DNA of 64,000 nt from Chrysomallon squamiferum (lineage: Eukaryota > Mollusca > Gastropoda > Neomphalida > Peltospiridae), in assembly GCA_012295275.1 (NCBI GenBank), contig CM022666.1, positions 8,408,059-8,472,058 of the forward strand. Direction: 5' to 3'. Both the position numbers and the translations under genes were made by a program. The notes under the pieces were generated by a model. The model had not been told where the DNA came from and did not search any database. It was given only the letters and a program-made list of their open reading frames with translations. Positions 35,404-48,448 of this stretch are shown here, one piece after another (the first letter of the stretch is position 1; the number at the start of each line of letters is the position of its first letter).

Positions 35404-37220
35404 GTGTGCCTCGAAATAACCAACGAAATCGGTAGTAAATTATAAGAGGGAACATTTAAAATTCAGATAAAGAACCAAAACCAAAATGATACTCCCCCCC
35501 AAAAAAATAATAATAATAATAATTAAAAAAAATTATATAAATAAATAAAAAGAAAAACAAAACGAAACAAAAAATAACAACAAAACATAATAATAATAAT
35601 AATGAAATAAATAATACATGTCGTAATTAAAGGAAATTTAAAACGGGAGTTTCCGGACGGGTATATGATGTCACTTCTCTGTTATTTTTCCTTTGAACTG
35701 TGAAACTTATTCAATTTAAAGTCTGAGTCATGGTTTATTCCAAGAAATTCACAAACTGAAAGTTGCTTGTAGTTCACAACTATCAAACACACATAATAAT
35801 ACAGCAGATAATATTTATTTAATCTCTGTTTATTTATTTTTTTATTTTATGTTTATTTAGTTATGTATTCATTCATTTTGTTTAATATTTCATTATTCAA
35901 CTTGTTTAAGATCTGTGAAGCGAGCTTTGTTTACTTTCCGTGTCTGTTTTTCTACAGTTCAGTATAGTTTAGCATTTGAAAGGTTGCTTTCCACTCATGT
36001 TCATTATCACTATTTTTTATTTTTTTGACGATGGAAACTAAAATTTCGGGGGGTTTTGGGTTTTTTTTGGTCGTTCATTTTTTTTTATTATTTCTTCTTT
36101 ATTATCTTCCTTATTATTATTATTATTCTTATTACTTATTATTATTATTATTTTTTATTATTATTTATTTATTTATTTTTTTATTATTATTATTATTTTT
36201 ATTTTATTTATTTATTTATTTGTTTATTTATATTATTATTAATTTTTTTTTTTTTCTTCACTATTTCCAATAATAATTGCATGGGGTAATTGTATTTTTT
36301 TGCTTTGTAGTTGTTTTAATTATATTTTTTTGTATTACCGTAATTTTAATTATATTTATGTGTCTAAATTCCTCTATTATTAAAGATCAAGGAAGTAAAT
36401 AAGTAAGAACGAGAAAGAGACGAGAGGAAAAATCAAAAAGAAGGAAAAATAAAGAAAACAAATAATTTCCTGGTTTTATTCCGAGAAACTTACAAACTGA
36501 AACTCGCCAGTAGTTCATGATTGAATGAAACAAATTATCTTTATTTAATCTTTATTTGTTTATTTATTTGATGTTTATTTATTTATGTATTCATTAAGAA
36601 AATACTTAATAAATTTTCATTTGTTTAAGATCTAGCTTTTGTTTATTTTTATAAACCAGTAAATTTTAATTGTCTATTTAAACCACAAAAATAAATAAAT
36701 AAATCAATAAATATATATGTGATTAAATAAATCAATAAATATATAAGTGAATAAATAAGTGAATATATAATTATTAAAATGAATAAATAAATAAATGAAT
36801 GAATGAATAAATAAAGGCTTATGAAAAATATTTATGTAATATCGTTAGATGCAGACATTTAAGTTTAAAAATACAAATAACAAACGTTCAAAAACTTACC
36901 ATTTCAGACTCGAAATAATCCTTTGTTTGTAGTCGCAGTTGACACAGCCATTTTTTATTCAAGTCGCTCTCAAGTTTAACATTTAAAGTGTCTCGAACGC
37001 GCTCGTTCAATCAAAAGCCCCGCATCCGAGATGCTTGCTTCACTGAGTTCAGTTGTTAGAGATCGTTCCACTGCATGGCTCCACCAGAGGAAAACACATG
37101 TTCAGTGCCTAACTTCAGTGTGTCATTCCTTTGATCTCTCCCGTCTTGTAAGGGTAACAGCTGATTTGCTCCGGCAGTGAATGGGGAGAATAAAGGTGCG
37201 GCTTCTTTGCTTGTTTGCCA
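34800..37220. repeat. Duplicated TNF upstream block, copy 3
   Basis: First-intron sequence of copy C, closely matching 18710-21060 including the TG run (35350-35402) and CTT/TTA-rich run (36080-36245). No additional gene seen. Confidence 0.85.
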
Positions 37221-37674
37221 TTGTGAGGCTCTTATACACAATCAGAATCCATAAACTGCAATCTGAATATGAATCAAGAATCCTTATGTGCCAGTCTCGT
37301 TGATGTCGTCATGTCAGTTGTAGTGACGGCTGTCAATTCCATACTTTCTCACAGTCTGAAACATCGGCAGGTACTGATGGACGAAGTCACTGCGCACTAC
37401 GGTGACCTTTTCTGAAGTGCGCTGGCTGAATCATGCAGCTGTGCTGTCTCGCGTATGGGAGCTGCAACAAGACGTTTTCGCCTTTCTTCACCAGAAAAAC
37501 CTCCCTTATGCTGATAATTTTACAGACTCAAAGTGTCTTGCCCGCCTGGCTTTTCTCTCGGATATCACCACACACCTCAACACTCTTAATGTCCCACTTG
37601 AAATCCCAGCGTATGATTCTCCAGCTTCCTCGCAGATGGAGTTGGTAGATATGCAGTTCAATTATGAATTATGA
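37220..37674 (+). pseudogene. hAT (Charlie-like) transposase fragment, copy 2
   Basis: Near-identical to 21064-21523, with the same one-base break between the YGDLF and SEVRWL frames. Carried along in the B/C duplication. Confidence 0.7.
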
Positions 37675-37729
37675 GAGCGAGAGAGAGAAAGAGAGATTAA
37701 AGAGACAACACGTGTGTGGAAAAAAAAAT

Positions 37730-37809
<80 letters not shown>

Positions 37810-37927
37810 TAAATCAAAATTAATTAAATAAAAAGATAATTTGTGTGTATGTGCACATAAATGTTAAGCATTCAGTTTTGTCCAAGGCTTTTTTTTATTT
37901 TCAGTGTATTTTATTTTGCTACAACTG

Positions 37928-38540
37928 ATGCCACCGTATCAGAAAATGTCGTCAGCGTATTCTGACCTGACCTTTGACAGGGAAAACGAACATCACTACG
38001 ACCTCATCAAAATGATTCCGCAGAAGAAACGAATTTCCACTTTCGGTTTAAAGCGTCGCTTCATTCCAGTTTACCTGTGTATAATCATCAGTTTCCTTGC
38101 ACTCTCCCTTTCTCTTTTTGGTTTTATCAAAGACTATTGGTTCACAAATCCCGAGAGCAAGAAATTAGAAGGCGCCTGCATTCCATGTGCGTACCTGCTA
38201 AATACGCAATTTCGGGAAGATGTAGAAATAATCATCAAATATGGAGAAAAGACCTGCTGCGCACGCACACCTGCACGGATGCAACAGATGATTAATGAGG
38301 TGAGTTGGGATTTGCTAACTGGGTATAGATCATTGTAGGTACATAACTGTATTCGCTGCTAGTTCTAGTATTGGTATCATTACAACTGATCCTACTACTA
38401 CTACTACTTAAAAGGAGCTACAATGCCACAGCAAACACTACTGTACTACTACTACTACTGCTGTTACAACAATCCTCATTACTGCTGCAGCAACAACTAT
38501 TAATTACTGTAACACCATTACACCAAGGAATAACACTTCG

Positions 38541-38576
<36 letters not shown>

Positions 38577-40762
38577 TTGACAATTTAATTTAAATCAATT
38601 TTGTGATTCGTCTAGTATTGGTATCATTACAAATCATCCTACTACTACTACTACTACTTAAAAGGAGCTACAATGCCACAGCAAACACAACTACTGTACA
38701 GCTGCAACAGCAACTATTAATTACTGTAACACCATTACACCAAGGAACTAAAAATAAAAAATTAAATTCTTATGGATCTTACACATTTAGAAGATAAAAA
38801 ACATTGACAATTTAATTTAAATAACTTTTGGTATTTGTCTTACTGGTCAGTAAAGAGGAATTATTGATATTTTCGGTTCAAAATGAGGTGATGAACTTTG
38901 ATCAAATATGACACTTAAATGTTCTTTGATTGTCGACTCATGAATAATTAATTATGACTTTCTTTCCCAAAACATGTGAATATCTATCAGGATATTCAGA
39001 TTATGTTCCCAGGACAAGCGTTCTTGGACCCTCTTGGATAGAAAATCACACGTAAAATGGTCGACTGATTGACAGACTTTGGAAACCGGCAAATGGGAAA
39101 ATCATCCAGTCAGAAGGGTCGTGAGTGATTTCAAACATTATCTGCCATATCTGAAAAACAAAAGTGAAAGTAGATAAAATATTCATCATGGAAAACTGAA
39201 AGTAGATTATGATCTTTATCGAGTCAGAAGGGTTGTGAGTGATTTCAAACATTATCTGCCATATCTGAAAAGCAAAAGTGAAAGTAGATAAAATATTCAT
39301 CATGGAAAACTGAAAGTAGATTATGATCTTCATTGACTGAAAGTGAAAGTAGATCATCGTCTTTTTGAATAGTGAAAGTAGATTACCATCTTCATTGAAA
39401 GTGAAAGTAGATCATCTTTTTGAATAGTGAAAGTATATTATCGTTTTGAATAGTGAAAGTAGATTACCATCTTCATTGAAAGTGAAAGTTGATCATCATC
39501 TTTTGAATATAGTGAAAGTAGATTATTATCTTCATTGAAAGTGAAAGTAGGTCATTATCTTTTTGAAAAGTGAAAGATTATTAAATTTTCAACACTAGAT
39601 TTGCTCATATTCGTTTTCATTTAATCACAACAAATTTAATGCTCAGTTTTATTTTCCCATATTTATTAATTTATATTATTTATTTTTATTTGAACAAGAC
39701 TTGTATCAGCTTGTCTTGCTGTGTGTATGCGTGTATGAACACATTAATACTGTTGATTCAAGGATAAAGCATGTGTTTAATATTTTGTTTATTGCTGTTA
39801 TTTTATGTGTTACATGTTTTTAAATAAAACAATATTTTATGAGTTTTTATTTTATATTATCTGAAATGTTGTCTTTTTCTTTCTTTTTCTTTTTTCTATA
39901 TATTTTTTTTTAATTGATTTTCTTTTTCACTTCAGGCTTTTAACAGAAGAATCACACAGTTGGATGATAAAGGTATCTATCTTTGTTGCTGATTTCTACA
40001 CTTGTAATAGAGTAGGGTTCTGGTAATTTCGTTGCTAATGTTTAATTTTAAATCACTTTATCGTTTTAAACACCGAACACTAAATAGCTATGCCTGAAGT
40101 TTATGTAAAGAAATATTGGAAAAAAAGAACAAAAAGAAAACAAATTAAACAAACAAAAAAAAAAAAATTAAGAAGAAGATGAAAAAGTAGCAGTAGAAAA
40201 AAAAAGAAAAAAAACATTATAAAATTATCTATTTAGTTATATGTTTGTTTGTTTGTTTGTTTGTTTGTTTGTTTACTGGTTTGTTTGTTCATTCATTGAT
40301 TGATTCACTCAACAACAGAAGTACTGAAAGACATTTCCCAACCATTTGTTTGTTTATTTGTTTATTTCTTTCTTTCTTTAACTTCTTTCTTTCTTTTCTT
40401 TATTTACTTACTTGTTTATTTGTTTATTTTTTATTTTCATTCATTCATTAATTCATTTATTCAATAATTCATTTATTAATTCATTTATTTATTCAATAAT
40501 TCATTTATGCAGTATCAGAAACACCAGAACGGCCTAAAATCTCGCCCCAAACGCACAAGGTCTCCCGCAGCGGTGACGTTGCACTGCACAACTCCGACGT
40601 TGTTGTTCATCTACCAACTACAGACCAAACTAATCAGGGTCACAATGGTAATGCTGTTGTTGTTATTATTATTACTATTATTATTAATATTATTGATATT
40701 AGTATTATTATTATTACCCTTATTATTTTAATTATTTTAATTATTATTTATTTATTTGTTTA

Positions 40763-40793
<31 letters not shown>

Positions 40794-41030
40794 GTATTTC
40801 TTTGGCTATTTGCCAATAACCAACAGTAACAGGACACCAGACCTGTTGTTAGCAACATGGCATGTAAACACATTACGTAAACACTAAACCTTTGTTCCCT
40901 ATAAATCTCTAATGTATATCCCGAAGAAAAAAGAGTCGCTGTCGCATATATAATGTACAGTGAATAAATATTTTAAAAAACCTTGTTGTTATTATTATTA
41001 TTATTATTATTAATTTTATATCATACTGTA

Positions 41031-41117
<87 letters not shown>

Positions 41118-41579
41118 ATAACATAACATAATGTCATACCCTATACTATACCGAACCATATTAACACACCATATAATCTAATATTCTTCTCTTTTTTTCT
41201 TTCAGGTGAACAACAGAAACAGATCAAAGGAGCTGAGGTGAAGAACACTCGACTCAATATCACTGAATCGGGTTTCTACTACATTTACAGCCAGGTTTAC
41301 TTCAGAATCTTTACAAGCAACGGCATGAAGCTGCCAGGCATCCTGGGTCACCAGGTTTTCCGCTACAGCGACAACGTTCCCAACGACGGAATAGAAAAGC
41401 TGCTGGAGACAGCACAGACCACCACGGAAGATAAAAATCGCAACGTCTATCTTCACAGCAGCTACGCAGGGGGGGTGTTTAAGCTTGATGGCGGAGACCA
41501 GTTGTATGTAATCATATCCCATCCGTCACTTACTAATCTTAAGCTGTCCTTTTTGGGGGTCATCAAATTGAATATGTGA
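37928..41579 (+). CDS. TNF superfamily ligand, copy C
   Basis: Near-identical sister of copy B: exons 37928-38299, 39936-39972, 40513-40647 and 41206-41579 (918 nt, 305 aa), same splice sites and phases. The start Met at 37928 follows an acceptor near 37904; Met at 37946 is the alternative. Domain order is cytoplasmic tail, helix, cysteine-bearing stalk, polar linker, TNF homology domain with GFYYIYSQVYF. It shares the 12-codon deletion at the start of the TNF domain with B. Differences from B include KMIPQ for NDIPQ, a Cys-to-Trp change just after the membrane helix (DYW), ESKK for ENKK, and GAEVKN (as in copy A) where B has GADMKN. Expected to act as a receptor-binding ligand if it folds. 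Two promoter blocks lie upstream. Confidence 0.8.
38366..38800. repeat. Internal duplication in intron of copy C
   Basis: The segment with AGTATTGGTATCATTACAA and CTTAAAAGGAGCTACAATGC occurs twice (about 38366-38530 and 38613-38755) with a ~30-base A-run between. Copy B has it once (22210-22360). Confidence 0.8.
39130..39575. repeat. Tandem GAAAGTGAAAGT array in intron of copy C
   Basis: Same array as 22735-23185, with the first perfect GAAAGTGAAAGT at 39339. Small indels and substitutions only. Confidence 0.85.
41033..41114. repeat. (GT)n microsatellite, expanded
   Basis: About 80 bases of pure GT, roughly twice the length of the tract at the same place in copy B. Confidence 0.97.
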
Positions 41580-42458
41580 ACCGTATATAGATCGTATATT
41601 GTAGTAAAATTAAAATAATTAACAGAAATATTAATAATACTTACAAAAAGTAATAATAACAACAGTAACATAGATCAAATTTCAAGTTTTAATGTTAAGT
41701 ATTTTCAGTATGTTCAGGTATTAAGATCGACTCCCAAAACCTGCAGACAGATAATAATACTGTAGAGCTACTTCCACTGGGAAATACTGCCGCGCTTATT
41801 AGGTCTGTGCATTGACTAATGTAAGAGTTGCAGCGTAATGTAATGGGCTACTTAAAAATAATAAAAACCATCAATTTCGGTATTAGGCTTTTGCTTCATT
41901 TGCATCAGTGTAGAAGCTTAAGCACTAAAAAGAATTTGTAATTCAAAATATAAACAATAATAAACCATAAATAAAATTTTATTTATCAATAATTCGAAAT
42001 TAAGCAAAACTTACAGTAAGAAGGAAGAGAATGCTTTATAAACAGAACTTATTCATTTTTTAGTAAATTTTGAAAATGGCTATAAATTTAATTAAGTAAA
42101 TAAATTCGGCTAGAAAAAATGTTGAGGTGGCCCTCTTACCCTTGATGCCCTAAGCACGTGACCCTTGAATGGACAACCCAATCCCCCCCCAAAAAAACAA
42201 CAAAAAAACAACAACAACAAAACAAGAAACTATATAATTTTCGGTGAAAATGTCGCTATCGATCGATATCAGCCTGCGTGCGGTAACCGAGTAACCGAAC
42301 TGGTCGATAACAATCTCCACTGGCCGCACTTTCACATACAAGATATAGTGTGATGATAAGGTTTATTTACGTTGGTTGTCACGTGCTTGATTACTGTTAT
42401 TATGAGGAAGTAGCAGCCCGGTAGAATCAATGCAGTTGGGAGTCTCAAAAATCCGAAA

Positions 42459-42500
<42 letters not shown>

Positions 42501-43378
42501 TTATATACATAAATAAATGCTAGTAATGAAAAATACATTGTAATAAAGTAAATATTAATGTGTCAAAAGTTGATTTCAGATATTCACCTGAGACAGCTTT
42601 TAAGTAATAACTGCAGAATGTCACTAGGTAATGCAGTATTCGGAACACGTTAGAAATACAATTAAAGGAAAACCTGTTTCTCATCAGCATAAAGACGCGA
42701 CGTGGCCTTTCAAAAAGTATTTATTAGCATGAAGCACGTGACTGAAGGAACTCTTCCTTGTCTGTGTTGGTTTATGTATGATCCTGGATGAACTGTGTGA
42801 GGTATTTGTCAAGTTCTCTTGATGTATAATACTTTATGTGGAGCGCTCGTCTTAACGTTTTATTGTTGTAAATATCAGTAAAGTCATAGAAAATAGATAC
42901 AAAACCATACCCCAGTCCAGTCTAAAATATTTTAACTTCTTTTTCAATATCAGAGAAGCATGGGGAAAATAGATGGGTTAATCTATGAATACTTTTTCAT
43001 TAAGTAAATTTCTTTTACGTATATAAACTACAGATATTTTATTATATATTTATAACATTCAGATTATCTAGTTTCTATATATAAAATAGACAAAAAATAA
43101 AATAACGACAAATATTAACTAAATATGCATAATAATTATAATCTGTTAATAAACTAACGTTAACTAGCAATTATAAGTTAACAGAAAATAAAAGTTTTGG
43201 TTTGTCCCGTTCTGTTTTTATACTGTCATTAAGCAGTATAATGTGTGGTACTAACGAACTATTGTTTGAATGTGTACAACATTATTTTAAGTCGGGATAC
43301 CAATAATATGGCAGCGTTTTATTTTATAACAAAATTATTTTATAAATAAATGTTTTGAATGGTACGCATGTTGATTTG

Positions 43379-43461
<83 letters not shown>

Positions 43462-43800
43462 CCTATCTATCTATCTATGTATATATAACACACACACACA
43501 CACACACTCACACACACACACACACACAGATACGGACACAACCGGGTTCTGCACCGTACTCTTGAAACGTGGACAATGATCGTGTTTATTCGGAATAATC
43601 TGTAATGAAAGTTACAGAAGCAGAATTATTCTTTTTATCTTCAGTGCAGGGACAGATCTAATCACCTCTGCAGGGAAGTATCCATATATTTTATTACCTT
43701 ATTGCACCATTTACTATTTTTATGTGTTATATTTCTAATTTACTTTTATGCAGGTATTGTCATTTTTGTATGAAATTAACATGGTTATTTGCAGAAAGTT
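41580..43800. other. 3' flank of TNF copy C, no gene seen
   Basis: Matches 25162-26780, then from about 43620 matches the copy-A type flank (15598 on). It contains a TAA run (42459-42500) and a compound TATC/TGTC/CA microsatellite at 43380-43530. Confidence 0.75.
43380..43530. repeat. Compound (TATC)n(TGTC)n(CA)n microsatellite
   Basis: Ten or so TATC units, about eight TGTC units, TATC again, then CA repeats. Its open frames are repeat translations only. Confidence 0.97.
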
Positions 43801-46100
43801 AATATAACGTTGCTTTACAACAGGGACGTCATTATAATCTTGACATATTTATTTTATTTTATTTTATTTTAGTTAGTTAATAATTAGTTAGTTTAGTTTA
43901 TTTATTTATTTTATATCCGTTTTAAAAACGTATGACATTTGATGTAATGTCAATGCAAGGCAGCTGTACGTATTTGTGTACTTGAAACGAACACGTGACG
44001 TCTTTGTTAAAATTGTATGTCAGCTTGAACTTCGCTGCGTTGTTTGTTATCAGATAATACTTGGGTTTTTCCTGGCGAGGTTGAAGTCAAAAGATCAGTT
44101 AGGTAAGTTACCTGGACGCTACGGGGGTTTTCAGGCTGCATTTAAGACAAGAAAAAAAAAAAATAATAATAATAATAATAATAAATAAATAAATAAATAA
44201 ATAAATATACATATATATATACTGATTCTTGTACTGATTGCTTCATATGCAATTCCTCGAGAAAACGTGAATGACAACAATACAGGCTATCTAAATGATT
44301 CATCGATTACGTTTTCTCGAGGAATTGCATGATATGAAATAATCAGTACAAGTTTGCATGGTTCTTTGCAAAAGCAGACGTTGATGACATCACAATGATA
44401 GAGATTATAAATTAGCACGTTTTCTCCGAGAACTGCATGATATATGTTTGTTTTAGACTCACTGATATCAATACTAGATCTCGTTTTGTTTTCGATACCG
44501 TCATGTGATATTGATTTCGTGTAAAGTTTCTGAAAATAACTGCAAAAAAACAACAACAAAAAACCAAAACATACACACATAAAAAATTTAAAAAAAGGAA
44601 ATAAAAAAACGTAGATCGATTTCTCGGGTAAGTTTACTGCGTGTTTGCATTAGAAAGTCTGGCCAGACGAGATGGGGGATAGCGGACAGGGAGGTAACAG
44701 GGGAGAGGTAAAAATTAGATAAATTTATGCATTTTAAAACACAGACAGTAGATGGTCAAGTGTTTTCGAGGAAATAATCTTGTGTGGCAGTAAATCGGGG
44801 TGGGGGATATATCTACATATATAATGAGTTATCAGTGTAATAATTATTTATTTCTTTAAGAAGAAATAAGACAATGTAAATATTAACTTTTCTGGGGTCA
44901 GTATAAACAATAAACAGGATAAAACACCCATTGCACTTTAAACAACAAGTGGACAAGTAAACACTGGTTAAAAACTGCCTACGTCACAGTTGACAGAAAC
45001 AGACAGTCTATAATCCGATCTACCAACACGGTAAACAATTTAAAATGTAAAAAACACGACAGAAGTTTCATAAATTATTACGGCACAAAGAAATAGTATA
45101 AATTAAACACATTACAAAGAAATATCCACTGAGGTGATTACGTAACCGATTAAGAAAAGTTTTAATAAAAGGCTGAGTAATGCAGATGTTAAACAGTCAA
45201 CACCGAAACTTACTCCCTAGCTACATTCCACAGAATTAGCTCAAGAGCAAAATCAGAAAATAAACAACAGAGAATACTAAGCTTTCACTGTTATAATACC
45301 AATTTTTAGAAAGTGTTTATTCAAATTTGCTGTTGTCTTATGTTTTCCATTTAAACGATGTACTTAATGAATTCAAATTTCTGTAGTAAAGTAATAAACA
45401 AAGTATTCAGAGTCCAAATTTAGGGGTCAAAATTACGCAGGTGCGCAGACGCAGCACGAAACGAACATCTCACGTGTAGTAAACAAAATAACGACATCGT
45501 GATTCTCTTTACTACGACAGACTTCAAACTACATCGTAACAATCAGTAAACGACACTTTCGGCTAACAAAACAACATAAAACACAACACTGCTCTTAATT
45601 TTGATCATAATATTTAAAACTGTTATTTTTATACTTAATTTATTAGAATATTAAAATGCATAAAGATTACGACATATACCTACATTTTCATTGGCGGATG
45701 CTACAACCAATCAGAATAAAGGGTTTATTTACTTCTCATTGACATTAATACGGATGTCCGTAATGAGAAGTGGGTTTCAGGATGTTATAATATTACATGA
45801 CAGTAATTAAATGATTAGAGCTCAGAAACAAAGATGATTGAAATAAAACAAAAGAACTGTGTAAAGTTTTCTTAAATATTGGCGTCAGTGTCATATAAAA
45901 ACATACATATTTTTTAAATGTGGAAATACGAAGTTTATAAACTGAATTCAGACGCATTCAAAACTAATTTATGATATAAACAAACAAACAAATAGATCAA
46001 ATAAAAAAAATAATAAATAAATGAATGAATCTTAAAAAAAAAAAAAAAATGAAAAAATAAAATGTAAAAAAAAAAAGATTTCCAATTATAATGGATACAT
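43800..46100. other. Gene-free spacer between the TNF cluster and the CARD gene
   Basis: No exon or RNA gene recognised. It holds the inverted repeat at 44228-44352, a short perfect 10-bp inverted repeat (ACTTCTCATT/AATGAGAAGT) at 45731-45771, and A-runs near 46034-46078. Confidence 0.5.
44228..44352. repeat. ~46-bp inverted repeat
   Basis: CTTGTACTGATT...CAATTCCTCGAGAAAACGT at 44228-44272 pairs with its reverse complement at 44306-44352, with a ~33-base loop. A third, looser copy of the ACGTTTTCTC-GAG--CTGCATGATAT part lies at about 44418-44447. Confidence 0.85.
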
Positions 46101-46109
46101 CTCTCTCTC

Positions 46110-46197
<88 letters not shown>
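46101..46197. repeat. (CT)n microsatellite
   Basis: Almost 100 bases of CT, directly downstream of the CARD gene stop codon. Confidence 0.97.
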
Positions 46198-46200
<3 letters not shown>

Positions 46201-46253
46201 ATGGCGACACGTACATTTATACTAAAAATAAATATAAATAAAAAACGAAGCAT

Positions 46254-47639
46254 TCAGTTTTCTTCTCTCCAGGGAATCTGATTTAACTGTGCCAGGCGGT
46301 ATCGGCTGAGTTGTGCGTCCGTAGCCGGGTTGTAAACATCAGTAGCTTTGACGTGAATCTCTTCCAGTCTCTGCGCAATGTCACCAAGGGCGAGCTGGTT
46401 TTTCCTCAGCTTGGCCTGATCTCGAATGTTCTGTTCCAGCAGTTCGCGGATTGCTATCTCCTCCTGCTTCAGCACTGACAACGTCTGCTCGTTGGTTACG
46501 CTCTGACTTTTAAAATAGCCCTGCAGATTAAGCAGCGACGACGGCACGTCTTCGTCAAACGTCGACGATGTGGTCGCTTTGGAAAAACGCGCCGGTTTCT
46601 TCAGCACATCCTCGAGAATCACCTTGGGTTGAAGCTGTCCCCTGATCGGTTTGTAATCTTCCATCAACCTCTGCCTCTGTTCTAGGAGCTTGGCAAGTGA
46701 GACCTGACCAAAGGGTGCAGGCTGTGGTTTGTGTTCACTGAGAGGTTTGGTGAAAGATTTCGTGTACCAGTCTGGAGTGAGAAGTCGCGGATGTCTGTCT
46801 GGTGAAGATCTGTAACAAAAATAACAACTTATACATGCACACAAATACACACACACAAATATATATATATATACACAGTTATATATACACACACACACAC
46901 ACATACATATGGATGAAATGAATTAATGAATGTATGGATGGACTGCTGAATTAATTTCACTTTTACACTAATCAAGCACAAAATTTAATATATATTATTT
47001 GCACATATTTAAATATAAATATATATACTCATTCTTGATTGGTATTAAAGCGAAATTAATTCAGCCATCCATCCATCCATCCATCCATCCTTCCATTAAT
47101 CCATCCATCCATTGATCCATCCATTAATCCATCCATCCATCGATCCATCCATTAATCCATTCATTAATCCATTCATCCGTCAATCCATCAATTAATCCAA
47201 TCTACACACTGATCCATCCATCTACATATCCATCTATCCACTAATCTATCCATTCATCCATTAATCCATTAGTCCATCCATCCATCTATCCGTCCATTAG
47301 TACATGCATCTGCGCATTGTATCCAGCTAAACACAGACCCCCACCCACTGTGTACTCACTAACAGACAAAGCTATATATCAACAATGGTTTACATTTCAG
47401 GTTCTCGCCCGGTGTTTTTGGGCGTTACATCTTCGTAGCTAATCGCCTCCGTGTCCAGGATAGTGTCCACGAGCCAGCTGTGTCCAGTTTCTTTTAAAAC
47501 TTCCAAAAACTTTCTTATAGTGACCAGTCCGTGACCCTCCAGATGTTGCAATAACAAAGGAACTTGTTTCTTCTGTTCTTGGAACTGCAGTAGGAATGGG
47601 TTATATGGATTTAGTTATATGAGAGAGAGAGAGAGAGAC

Positions 47640-47738
<99 letters not shown>

Positions 47739-48382
47739 CAGAGACGGACAGACAAAGAGACAGATACAAAATTTTATATTTGCAAAAGAACCTACAGATC
47801 ATTTATCACTTTAAAAGAAACAGCAAACAAAAACAATAAAATTAAATAAATTAATTAATTAAAAAATATATATAAAAATAAATAAATATATTATAAGTAA
47901 ATAAATAAATATGAAAAGAATACAGAATATTAGCCCTTCTGCGGGTACTGTCAGTAAGCATTCACTGGTCTTTTACTCCTGGATGTCAGAGACTTTGTCT
48001 AATTAGTATGTCACCACCAAACAATTCTAATCACCGTCTGCATTTGCATCCAGTGATGTAAACCCTTTTGCATCTGAGCTCTTCATAAACATCAATAGAG
48101 AATTTTTGAAATACTCAGATATAACATTAGAATTCTGTTGGATTAAAATTCCGGTCATCGTTAATGAATAGGTTTATGTTGTTATTAGTGGTAACTTCTT
48201 CAACAAAGCTGTCGCTGTATTGTGGTTCTTGGCCTATCTTAATTAAACAGCCACATTTACGTTAAAAAATGGAACCCAGTAAAGGATTTAAATACTAGGA
48301 GGCAAATGAAGTAGAACAAAAAAAAAAATAATAATAATAAAATAAATACAAAAAATAAATAAATACAAAAAAAAAAAAAAAA

Positions 48383-48448
<66 letters not shown>

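Noticed and set aside
37056-37241. Minus-strand frame ending FSSGGAMQWNDL, upstream of the hAT fragment
   Set aside because: It superficially resembles the end of LINE proteins, but the frame is not kept in the sister copy around 20900-21085 and there is no wider RT similarity.
43800-46250. Search for tRNA or other small RNA genes
   Set aside because: No cloverleaf with A and B boxes was found by eye. The palindromes at 44228 and 45731 do not fit a tRNA.
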